Below the pieces are notes generated by a model. That model was not told the origin of the DNA. It worked only from the letters and a program-made list of their open reading frames with translations, and ran no database searches. The position numbers and the translations under genes are program-made. Of a stretch of DNA of 64,000 nucleotides, positions 56,760 through 64,000 are shown piece by piece; position 1 is the stretch's first letter; each line of letters starts with the position of its first letter. Origin of the DNA: Mycobacterium sp. ST-F2 (GTDB lineage Bacteria; Actinomycetota; Actinomycetes; Mycobacteriales; Mycobacteriaceae); contig NZ_JMHT01000053.1 in assembly GCF_001905655.1 (NCBI RefSeq), forward strand, positions 1 through 64,000, written 5' to 3'.

Positions 56760-56953
56760 GCGGACTCCTCGTGTTGTGCCGCAGCGAGTTTCGCCTCGCC
56801 GATGCGGTAGATGCCGGCCAGTGCCGATGGTTCGACGCCGACGTACTCGCCGATCACGTCCGCCGCTACGCGGGCGTCACGTAACCGGAGAGCCAGTGAG
56901 TAGGACAGCGGTAGCCGGCGCAATGCCTGCTCGCGGGAAGTTGACGTGGCCAT
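56756..56953 (-). CDS. Small helix-turn-helix protein coupled to P450
   Basis: A 65-residue protein that reads MATSTSREQALRRLPLSYSL and then ALRLRDARVAADVIGEYVGVEPSALAGIYRIGEAKLA. The predicted helices and the spacing recall a sigma-factor region 4-like or small DNA-binding fold, a type common in mycobacteria. It overlaps the P450 start by 4 bases. The 18-bp palindrome ends 34 bases upstream of its ATG. It may regulate its own operon. The fold call is from pattern reading only. Confidence 0.75.
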   Translation of the reverse strand: MATSTSREQALRRLPLSYSLALRLRDARVAADVIGEYVGVEPSALAGIYRIGEAKLAAAQHEESA

Positions 56954-56987
56954 GTCATGAGCGTGCGCGTGGCGCAGGCGAGGGGAG

Positions 56988-57005
56988 CGAGTAGACGGGT
57001 ACTCG
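56988..57005. promoter_or_regulatory. 18-bp palindromic operator, copy 1
   Basis: CGAGTAGACGGGTACTCG (half-sites CGAGTA-N6-TACTCG) lies before the helix-turn-helix/P450 unit. The identical sequence stands in the same orientation relative to the gene at 60866-60883 before the small-protein gene. Identity extends to 21 bases. Confidence 0.75.
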
Positions 57006-57023
57006 AATTGCGTGCGGCCGGTC

Positions 57024-59624
57024 CTACCGGCGCAGCAGCGCGGCGAGTTCGTCGCGGTTGGTGGTGCCGGTTTTGGCCATGGCGCGGTAGATGTGGCCTT
57101 CGACGGTGCGGGTGGACAGGGTGAGGCGTTCGGCGATGGCGCGGCTGGGCAGGCCTTGGCCGAGGAGCGCGACGATTTCCCGTTCGCGGTCGGTGAGAGG
57201 CAATGGTTGGGCGGCTTGACGTAGTGCGGGGGTGGCGGCGCCACAGCGCTGAGCGAGTGCCTGTGCGCGGGTCGAGCAGGTGAGCGCCGAGCCGCGTTGG
57301 TCGTGGCTGCGGTATGCGAGTGCGGCGTGGGCGGCGGCGTCGATGGCGGCGATGAGGTCGCCGATGTCTTCGAAACCTTGTGATACCGAGCAGAGTTCAT
57401 CACCGTCGTCGGCGCGCAGACCGGATGCGAACCGGGCCGCCAAGCTGGCGCGGGGTCCTTCCACGATGTTCGTGAGCTCGAGCAACCGGTCGGTGCCGGA
57501 GCTGTCGCCGAACTGCGCCGCGGTCTGCCACGCCAGCACTTCGTATGCCGGCTGTCCTGCCTCGGCCGCGTCCGCCGCCGCCGTGTGCGTCAACTGCACG
57601 GCTTCAGTCAGGGAGCCCTCGGTGGCCGCCACCCAGGCCCGGGTCAGCGTCACTTCGGTTGCGAGGAACAGCAATCCGGGATGCCGGTCGGCATCGAGTT
57701 CGGTCATCGCGCCTCTGGCGGCCGCTGCATCGCCGGTCAACGCCAGTGCCTGCGTCACGCCCAGCCGGCAGCGGAAAAGCCAGCCACCCATTTCGTGGCC
57801 GGCGGCCAACGCCGTGAGCGCCCTTTGCAGACGACTCAGCCCCTCAGTGACCTGTCCTCGGGCGAGTTGGGCCTGCCCGAGGTGGACCAGGCCACCATGC
57901 GGAAACCACGTGTCCTCGATGTCGCGCCAGGCCTGTTGGGCGACTTCCTCGGCGCGATGCAGGTGACCGGCCAGTTTGAGGCCGATCATGTGCCGGTAGC
58001 TGAGACCGTTGCGCAGCACCGCGGCGTTCTGTGCGGCGGTGGCCGCAACCTGGCCGCGCGCGGCAGCAGCGTCCAGCTCGGCGACCCGGCCCAACATCGC
58101 CAGCCCACCGACCATGGCCCAGGAGGCAATGGCCGCATCCTCGTCGGGCAGTGGCCCGCCGAGGGCCTCGGCAGCCGTCCGTACCGCGGCGTGTGGCCGT
58201 CCGAGATCGGCGTGGAAAGTAGCGCTTTGCGCCGCCAGAATCCGTTGGGCCGCCGGATCGTGAACGGTGGCCTCGGCTTCGTCGAGGATCGCCTCGGCGG
58301 CCGCCGGCCGGCGAAGGGTCCAATAGGTGTTGTGTCCGCGGAGGGCGGCGACCTGCGCCGCCTCGAGATCGGTCTGCGTGTGTTCGGCGAGCGCGGCCAG
58401 CTCCTGTTGAGCCTCCGCGGCGCGGGCCGACCAGACCATGCAGTAGCCATGTTGGATCTGCGCCGGTATGCCGCCGCCGGCTTCGACCGCGGCGAGTGCC
58501 AGCCGCCCGCCCAGCGGCGTATCCAGCAGTTGGACAGCTGATTTGGCGGCAGACAGAAACAGTTCCGGATCAGGTGCCAGGTCGGAATCGAGCGCCAGGG
58601 TGGCACGACGTACGAGGACCCGGATGTCGTCACGGTCGGTACCGGCAGCCAATGATGTTGCAACAAGGCCGCGGAGCCGCCGGAGCCGGATCGCCGGTGC
58701 GCGTTCACGCCGTACTTCGCCATACAACGGATGCGCCAGCCGCACCTTTGCCCCGCCGTCCCTGTCATCGAGGGTCACGAGGTTGCGTGCCTCGGCCTCC
58801 TCGATCGCCGCGGGATCGGCGATGCGCGCGAGCAACCGGATGTCCATCGGTTCGCCGACCGCCAGGACGTCGATCACGTCTCCGACCGCAGAGGGCAGCG
58901 CACCCATCCGGGACTCGATCAGTTCCACCAGAGCCGGAGCGACGGCGACACTCCCGGTCCAGCGCCAGCACCCGTGGTCGGCTGCCAGGCGCCCGGCGGA
59001 GACTTCCTGTTCCACGATGTGGTGCAGATAGAGCGCGTTGCCGCGCGTGAGGCTCCACAGCCGGCGCCCCGCGTTTGGATCGATGACGCCGCCGAGTGTG
59101 GCGCCGAGGAGGCTGATCGTCTCTTCGGACGACAGCGGTTGAAGGTCGATGCGTTGGATCTCGCCCGCACTCCAAATCTCTTGAACACCAACGGGAACCG
59201 TCTCTCCATCGCGGAGGGTGAGAATGAGCTTTGCCGTCCGCCGCCGCACGATCTGATGCAGGACAAAAGCCGAGAGATCATCGAGCAGATGGACGTCGTC
59301 GACGCCGACGATGACCGCCCCGCCCGGCGGAGTGGCGGTCAGGGCGTCGACCACGAGCCGAACCAGTTGCGGGCCGTCCATGTCGGCCGTCACCCAGGCG
59401 GCGAATGCGCCGAGCGGCAGGGCACGCGCCGACGCGGTGGCCACCGCCCACCGCGTCGTGCGGCCCGCGTCGGCGGCCTGCGCGAGGACCTCTTGTGCGA
59501 TCCGGCTCTTGCCGACGCCGGCGGCACCGCGGAGGACGACGCCGGACGAGTCGGGGTCGGACATCGCGGCGTGAATGGCCGCAAGTTCTTCATTGCGGCC
59601 GGTAAGTGGCCACGTCAGGCGCAC
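57024..59624 (-). CDS. LAL-type ATPase-LuxR transcriptional regulator (module 2)
   Basis: An 866-residue regulator. The N-terminal AAA ATPase has Walker A LRGAAGVGKSRIAQEV (residues 31-46) and Walker B AVIVGVDDVHLLDDL. A long helical repeat region follows (about 300-790). The C-terminal LuxR helix-turn-helix is LTDREREIVALLGQGLPSRAI with AERLTLSTRTVEGHIYRAM. It differs in family from the module 1 regulator (LAL type rather than cyclase-ATPase type). The stop is only 19 bases before the operator copy 1, so it may control the downstream P450 unit. Confidence 0.92.
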   Translation of the reverse strand: MRLTWPLTGRNEELAAIHAAMSDPDSSGVVLRGAAGVGKSRIAQEVLAQAADAGRTTRWAVATASARALPLGAFAAWVTADMDGPQLVRLVVDALTATPPGGAVIVGVDDVHLLDDLSAFVLHQIVRRRTAKLILTLRDGETVPVGVQEIWSAGEIQRIDLQPLSSEETISLLGATLGGVIDPNAGRRLWSLTRGNALYLHHIVEQEVSAGRLAADHGCWRWTGSVAVAPALVELIESRMGALPSAVGDVIDVLAVGEPMDIRLLARIADPAAIEEAEARNLVTLDDRDGGAKVRLAHPLYGEVRRERAPAIRLRRLRGLVATSLAAGTDRDDIRVLVRRATLALDSDLAPDPELFLSAAKSAVQLLDTPLGGRLALAAVEAGGGIPAQIQHGYCMVWSARAAEAQQELAALAEHTQTDLEAAQVAALRGHNTYWTLRRPAAAEAILDEAEATVHDPAAQRILAAQSATFHADLGRPHAAVRTAAEALGGPLPDEDAAIASWAMVGGLAMLGRVAELDAAAARGQVAATAAQNAAVLRNGLSYRHMIGLKLAGHLHRAEEVAQQAWRDIEDTWFPHGGLVHLGQAQLARGQVTEGLSRLQRALTALAAGHEMGGWLFRCRLGVTQALALTGDAAAARGAMTELDADRHPGLLFLATEVTLTRAWVAATEGSLTEAVQLTHTAAADAAEAGQPAYEVLAWQTAAQFGDSSGTDRLLELTNIVEGPRASLAARFASGLRADDGDELCSVSQGFEDIGDLIAAIDAAAHAALAYRSHDQRGSALTCSTRAQALAQRCGAATPALRQAAQPLPLTDREREIVALLGQGLPSRAIAERLTLSTRTVEGHIYRAMAKTGTTNRDELAALLRR

Positions 59625-59694
59625 GAAGACAGCGTAGGCGCGACCGGCGCGGCGGTTCTAGACTCAGCTTGACCATGTGCCTCGGGGAGGTGCC

Positions 59695-60815
59695 GTGCTC
59701 GAGTATCCAGCGGTGGTGGTCGGCGCAGGCCCGGTCGGCGTCGCGATGGCACTGAGTCTGCGCGACCGCGGAATCAACGCCCTGGTGATCGAGCGTGGCG
59801 AACGCGTCGGTGGGTCGTGGCGCGCCCGCTACGACGGTCTTCGTCTCAACACCGGGAAACACTCGTCGCACCTGCCAGGCATCCGATACCCAAGGCGCAC
59901 ATCGACATTCCCCTCACGCGATGAAATCGTCGAACATCTCGAAACCGGTGCCGAAGGCCTGGACATCCGATTCAACACGGTCGCCGAGCGGATCGACCGC
60001 CTGCCTTTGGGCTGGCGACTGACGACGTCGACCGGGGTGGTCGATACTCCGAATGTCGTCGTCGCGACAGGCTACGACCACACCCCGTACATCCCGGAAT
60101 GGGATGGTGCACAACGTTCACCGGAGACGTGCTGCACTCGTCCGGGTACCGCAGCGCCAGCCGTTTCGTCGGCGCTCGGGTGCTGGTGGTCGGCTGCGGA
60201 TCGTCGGGAATGGAAATCGCCAACGAATTGGTGACCGGCGGGGCGTCGCAGGTCTGGATGGCCACTCGAACGCCGCCGAACATTCTGCTGCGCACCGGTC
60301 CGGCGGGCGTACCCGGGAACGCTATCGCGACGCCGCTGTACCACCTTCCGACGCGTATCGCAGACAAGATCGCCCGCATCGCACGACTCAGAGCTGTCGG
60401 GGACCTGGCGTCGTTCGGGCTCCCGATACCGGAGGAGGGTCCGTTCGCCCGGTCCGCGCGGCTCGGCGTCGCGCCGTCGATCGTCGACATGGACGTGATC
60501 GATGCCATCAAGGCCGGGCGCATCGAGGTGGTCTCGGCGCCCGCGTCTTTCGACGGGGACGCGGTCCGACTGACAGACGGAACGCGGGTACATCCCGACG
60601 CGGTGATCTGTGCGACCGGGTATCGGCGCGGTTTGGACGGGCTCGTCGGGCACCTGGGCGTCCTCGACGCGCGCGGAGCGCCATTGGCGCGTAACGGCGA
60701 AGTAGTTCTCGACGGACTTCGGTTCCTGGGATACCAGCCGAGGCCATCGCAGTTCGGCTACGCGTGCAGGCGCTCCCGGCGTATCGCGCGCGACATTGCA
60801 GCCGGCCTGCGCTGA
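59695..60815 (+). pseudogene. Flavin-containing monooxygenase, broken by a one-base frameshift
   Basis: Two overlapping frames together encode one class B flavin monooxygenase of about 374 residues. The first part (GTG 59695, with GGGGAGG upstream) has the FAD motif VVVGAGPVGVAMAL and ATGYDHTPYIPEWDGA. The second part, from about 60114, has TFTGDVLHSSGYRSASRFVG, the NADPH motif VVGCGSSGMEIA and VICATGYRRG. Adding one base near 60109-60114 (GCACAACG) restores a continuous protein with the expected join. The break could be a true mutation or a sequencing error. It is divergent from the LuxR gene by 70 bases. Confidence 0.85.
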
Positions 60816-60865
60816 GAGTTACTGCCGAACTACGCAGGTAACGGCCCGCCACTCGGTGTCGGTTT

Positions 60866-60883
60866 CGAGTACCCGTCTACTCG
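60866..60883. promoter_or_regulatory. 18-bp palindromic operator, copy 2
   Basis: CGAGTACCCGTCTACTCG is the exact reverse complement of copy 1 at 56988-57005. It lies 80 bases before the small-protein gene on the plus strand, so it has the same orientation to its gene as copy 1. Confidence 0.75.
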
Positions 60884-60963
60884 CGCTCAGCTGTCGCGCG
60901 GGCCGCACCCTGAAATCACGAGCGGCACCCCTTGGCCGCTGACCCGACCGAAAGGTGACGACG

Positions 60964-61158
60964 ATGAGCCACACACTGCACCTCAGTTGGCCTCACGCCC
61001 TGGCAGTTCACGCACCTGCCACGCCCCACTGGCTCACCAACGCGGAGCATGCCATCGGCAATGCGGTGCATCGGTTGGGCGAAGAGCACCCCATCTACGA
61101 CACGCACGTGGAGTACATCGAGGACGCGCTGATGGCGCGCGAAATGTATCGGCTGTGA
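60964..61158 (+). CDS. Small protein of module 2 with MAREM-x-RL C-terminus
   Basis: A 64-residue protein starting at ATG 60964 with AAAGG upstream. It reads HWLTNAEHAIGNAVHRL in the middle and ends EYIEDALMAREMYRL. It is the paralogue of the 68-residue protein of module 1 (43107-43313). It has its own operator copy. No known domain. Possible roles are a partner of the P450, a regulator, or a P450-modified peptide; none is shown. Confidence 0.8.
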   Translation: MSHTLHLSWPHALAVHAPATPHWLTNAEHAIGNAVHRLGEEHPIYDTHVEYIEDALMAREMYRL

Positions 61159-61170
61159 ACGGTTTTGGGC

Positions 61171-62232
61171 TCAGCCCCGGAACCGGCCCGTGACCGGCGG
61201 CAGGTCCTTGAGCGTGAGGATGCCCGGCGCGGCGGCGACGACCGCGGGTACCGCGTTGGTGACCGGCAGCGCGGTGTAGATCATGCCGAGGCCGTTGAGG
61301 CTGACCTCGCTCCAGTCCTTCGACGGCAGACAGTAGATCACGGTGCGCATGTTGGGCACACCGAACACCTGGATCACGTGACCGTGCGCCACCGGCTTCG
61401 GCGGCGTGACGTGGTTGCCCATGATCCAGTTGAAGCCGACGCTGACGACGTTCTTGTCGCCGACCCAGCCACGGTGGTAGCCGTAGACGCTGGCCACGGT
61501 GCCCTTCGGGATCTGCATGAAGCCCAGGTCGGAGTCCTCCGTGGCCGCGGTGAACGTGACGTCGAAGTCGATGCGGTCCAGCTTGGCGCCGATGGCGTCG
61601 GCCATCATCGCGGCGGACTCGGCGAACACCTCGCTCTCCAGGCGCACGCTCTCGGCCAGGCCCGGCGTCTCGGGGTCCTTGCCGAAGCCCATCGCCGCCA
61701 TGGTGCCGGCTGATTCGTAGACGCCGCAGTCGACCGATTCGGTGATGCGGATTTCATCGACGCTCTCGCATGCGCTGGAGAGCACCATGCCCATCATGTT
61801 CGTCAGGCCGGGGTGCGCGCCGCTGCCGAAGATCGTGGAATTGCCTGCCTCGCAAGCCTTCTGGATGCGGGGCAGATCCTCGGGGGACTGCTTGCCGCCG
61901 GTGATCCAGGCGGCAGTGGAGCAGACGTTGATGCCGGACTCCAGCAGGCGGACCAGCTCGTCGACACTGGGCCAGATGGGGTTGTAACAGCAAGCGTCGG
62001 GCTTGAGGGCGACCAGCTCTTCGATGTCGTTGGTGGCCTTGATGCCGGTCGGCTCGGGCCAGCCGGCCAGCTCGGCGGCGTCCACACCGACCTTCTCTGC
62101 GCCGTATGCGTAGACGCCCACCAGCTCCATGTCGTCGCGAGCGATGATCGCGTGCAGCGACCGCTTGCCGATGTTGCCGGTGGTCCACTGGATGACGCGG
62201 AGTGGTCGGGTGTCATTCGGTGTGCCGGTCAT
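61171..62232 (-). CDS. Dihydrodipicolinate reductase-like NAD(P)-binding protein
   Basis: A 353-residue oxidoreductase. The N-terminal Rossmann stretch is RVIQWTTGNIGKRSLHAII (residues 12-30), followed by ELVGVYAYGAEKVG and SGINVCSTAAWITGG. Mycobacteria carry several such dapB-like proteins, related to 2,4-diaminopentanoate dehydrogenase, with unknown substrates. True DapB is shorter, so lysine synthesis is unlikely. It starts at ATG 62232 with GGAGGCC upstream on the minus strand. Confidence 0.85.
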   Translation of the reverse strand: MTGTPNDTRPLRVIQWTTGNIGKRSLHAIIARDDMELVGVYAYGAEKVGVDAAELAGWPEPTGIKATNDIEELVALKPDACCYNPIWPSVDELVRLLESGINVCSTAAWITGGKQSPEDLPRIQKACEAGNSTIFGSGAHPGLTNMMGMVLSSACESVDEIRITESVDCGVYESAGTMAAMGFGKDPETPGLAESVRLESEVFAESAAMMADAIGAKLDRIDFDVTFTAATEDSDLGFMQIPKGTVASVYGYHRGWVGDKNVVSVGFNWIMGNHVTPPKPVAHGHVIQVFGVPNMRTVIYCLPSKDWSEVSLNGLGMIYTALPVTNAVPAVVAAAPGILTLKDLPPVTGRFRG

Positions 62233-62411
62233 GGAGGCCTCCTCATTGGGGCGGTGCGCTTTCGCTAGACACTATGCCGCAGGTGTCTACCCGCCCTCGG
62301 GGGTCCCGGTGTCCGGACGGTTATCCACAGAACGCAATTGATCCACAGGGGGTCCCGTACGCGCGCATTTTCGGGGCGGCGCCGTCGGTGCCGGTGCCTA
62401 ACGTCGCGGGC

Positions 62412-63230
62412 ATGGTCACTCAGACACCCGTCGACCGGGCTCAGCGGCGCCTGACCGCACAGCCCGGAGACGCGACGGACGCCGACGACGAATCCGATCC
62501 GAACGACGACACCTCGCTGTCGCGGTGGTTGCCCGACTCGGTGTCGGGTAGTCCGGGGTGGCTCGCGTCGGTGCGGGCCGACCCCGGGCGAGCCGGGGTG
62601 ATCGCGCTTGCGGTGGTGGGCGTGGTCGCGGTCCTGGTGACCGTGATCGCCGTGCTCGGTGATGACAAGCCACCCGTGACGGCGGCGAAACTGCCTCCGG
62701 TACAGATGGTTTCGTCCAGCACGCCGGCGCCGTCCACGGCGCCGGCCACGGCCGAGGACGTCGTGGTCAGCGTGGCAGGCCTGGTCCATAAGCCCGGTTT
62801 GGTGACGCTCCCCGCCGGCGCCCGCATCGCGGACGCGGTCACGGCCGCCGGGGGAGCGCTGGCCGGTGCCGACCTCGTCGGGCTCAACATGGCTCGCAAG
62901 GTGGCCGACGGCGAGCAGATTCTGGTCGGCATCACCGCTCCCGTGGGGGCCTCGGCGGGTATGCGCAGTTCGGCCGGCGCGGCGTCCGCTTCGCCGGAGA
63001 AGGGGCCGTCCGGCGATGGAAAGGGTTCCGGGGCAAAAGCACCGGTCGATCTGAACACCGCTACCGAGGAGGAGCTCGACGGTCTGCCCGGCATTGGTCC
63101 CGTCATGGCGAAAGCGATCGTGGCGTGGCGTCAGGCCAACGGTCGGTTCGCGAACGTCGATCAGCTCGGTGAGGTCGACGGCATCGGGCCGAGCCGGTTG
63201 GAGAAACTGCGTGACTTGGTCAGGGTGTGA
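62412..63230 (+). CDS. comEA: ComEA-like DNA-binding competence protein
   Basis: A 272-residue membrane-anchored protein. An N-terminal cytoplasmic part of about 60 residues precedes a membrane segment (GVIALAVVGVVAVLVTVIAVL, about residues 60-80). An SLBB-like domain follows (VVVSVAGLVHKPGLVTLPAG), then a Gly/Ser linker and the helix-hairpin-helix domain VDLNTATEEELDGLPGIGPV with VDGIGPSRLEKLRDLV. It binds DNA for ComEC-mediated uptake in competent bacteria; competence in this genus is not established. ATG 62412 was chosen for lack of coding character upstream. It overlaps comEC by 4 bases. Confidence 0.92.
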   Translation: MVTQTPVDRAQRRLTAQPGDATDADDESDPNDDTSLSRWLPDSVSGSPGWLASVRADPGRAGVIALAVVGVVAVLVTVIAVLGDDKPPVTAAKLPPVQMVSSSTPAPSTAPATAEDVVVSVAGLVHKPGLVTLPAGARIADAVTAAGGALAGADLVGLNMARKVADGEQILVGITAPVGASAGMRSSAGAASASPEKGPSGDGKGSGAKAPVDLNTATEEELDGLPGIGPVMAKAIVAWRQANGRFANVDQLGEVDGIGPSRLEKLRDLVRV

Positions 63231-64000
63231 CGGCGACTCCCGCGCCGGACGTCCGGGGCATCGACCTGCGGCTGGTGCCGGCCGCTCTGACGTGCTGGAC
63301 GGTGACAGCGGCCGGGGTGTGGTGGGGCGCCTGGGCTGCGCTGGCGGCGGTCGTGGTGGCGGTGGCGGCCGTCGTGGGGATCGGCTTGCGGGTGGGTGGT
63401 GTGCGCTGGCCCGCGGTGCTCGCCGTGGCGGCGGTGGGGGCGGCGTTCGCGATCGTCGCGACGGTGCGAGTGCATGTGGTCGAGACGCATCCGCTCGCGT
63501 CCCGGTTCGGCACGACGGTGGCGGTGACCGTCACACCCACCGAGTCGCCCAAGACGATCCAGGGTGGCCGGCTGATGTTCTCGGCGTCGTTGCAGCGGCT
63601 GCAGGACGCCGAATCATCCGGGCGGGTCATGGTTTTCGCGCCGGCTGTGGGCTATTCGGAAGTCAGCGTGGGCCGCCCGATGGCGTTCCGGGCCAGGGTC
63701 ACCCCACCGAAGCGGCGCGACCTGTCGGTGGCCGTGCTGGCCGCGGTGGGCACGCCGCGGTTCGGGACCGCCTCGACGGGGCAGCGCGCGGCGGCGCACG
63801 TGCGGGCTGAGTTCGGCGACGCGGCGCGATTGGCGCTGCCGCCCGATCAGGCCGCGATGCTGCCGGGGCTGGTCCTGGGCGATGTGTCGGCCATCGAGTC
63901 GGACACCACTGCCGCATTCCGACGAGCCGGGTTGACGCACCTGACCGCGGTATCGGGGGCCAACGTGACCATCGTGTGCGGCGCGGTACTGCTCAGCGCG
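63227..64000 (+). CDS. comEC: ComEC/Rec2 family DNA-uptake channel protein, N-terminal part
   Basis: The first 258 codons of a membrane protein that runs off the window. GTG 63227 overlaps the comEA stop (GTGA). It has Trp/Val/Ala-rich membrane segments in the first 90 residues, a soluble OB-like region (SRFGTTVAVTVTPTESPK), and the ComEC family start of the competence domain near the end (GLVLGDVSAIESDTTAAFRR then AGLTHLTAVSGANVTIV). The order comEA-comEC agrees with the M. tuberculosis genes. Confidence 0.9.
   Translation, partial: MTATPAPDVRGIDLRLVPAALTCWTVTAAGVWWGAWAALAAVVVAVAAVVGIGLRVGGVRWPAVLAVAAVGAAFAIVATVRVHVVETHPLASRFGTTVAVTVTPTESPKTIQGGRLMFSASLQRLQDAESSGRVMVFAPAVGYSEVSVGRPMAFRARVTPPKRRDLSVAVLAAVGTPRFGTASTGQRAAAHVRAEFGDAARLALPPDQAAMLPGLVLGDVSAIESDTTAAFRRAGLTHLTAVSGANVTIVCGAVLLSA

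Overview
The window looks like chromosome of a mycobacterium, most likely a fast-growing Mycolicibacterium-type species. It is GC-rich, GTG starts and ATGA/GTGA overlaps are frequent, and the housekeeping genes run in the same order as the M. tuberculosis block I recall as Rv2462c to Rv2413c: tig, clpP1-clpP2, clpX, korA-korB, mobA, rpf, valS, folC, ndk, rne, rplU-rpmA, obg, proB, nadE, rbsK, proA, a MoxR ATPase with a VWA partner, nadD, rsfS, gpgP, octT, degV, comEA, comEC. Nearly all of these core genes lie on the + strand (rbsK is an exception). The species call is inference; no database was searched.

Layout. 0.4-3.7 kb: tRNA-Gly, tRNA-Pro, tig and the ClpP1/ClpP2 protease pair. 3.8-9.9 kb: accessory insert with two tandem paralogous exported proteins (minus strand), a two-gene exported-protein unit, an EmbR-type FHA regulator and an MPT64-like secreted protein. 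10.2-16.7 kb: clpX, fdhD, korAB, mobA. 16.7-22.3 kb: a long low-GC leader with a CRP-like site, an rpf gene, an S9 peptidase, a saccharopine-dehydrogenase-like reductase and a DUF937 protein. 22.4-34.2 kb: valS-folC-DUF4233-ndk, rne, rplU-rpmA-obg-proB. 34.3-37.1 kb: insert with a PIG-L deacetylase, a UGM-like flavoprotein and a sirtuin. 37.1-43 kb: nadE, a large secreted CocE-like hydrolase, a DUF2306 membrane protein.

43.1-47.6 kb and 55.5-61.2 kb hold the most unusual content: two related accessory modules. Each contains a closely related cytochrome P450, a large ATPase-LuxR regulator and a 64-68 residue protein ending in MAREM-x-RL. Module 2 also has a small helix-turn-helix protein overlapping its P450 start and a flavin monooxygenase gene broken by a one-base frameshift. 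The same 18-bp palindrome stands before two module 2 units in the same orientation. In module 1 the LuxR gene is preceded by a 32-codon reading frame that looks like a relic of an adenylate-cyclase domain. Module 2 sits between degV and comEA, where M. tuberculosis carries eis. The core between the modules (47.6-55.5 kb) covers rbsK, proline and NAD synthesis, ribosome silencing and methylglucose-lipopolysaccharide precursor genes. The window ends inside comEC.
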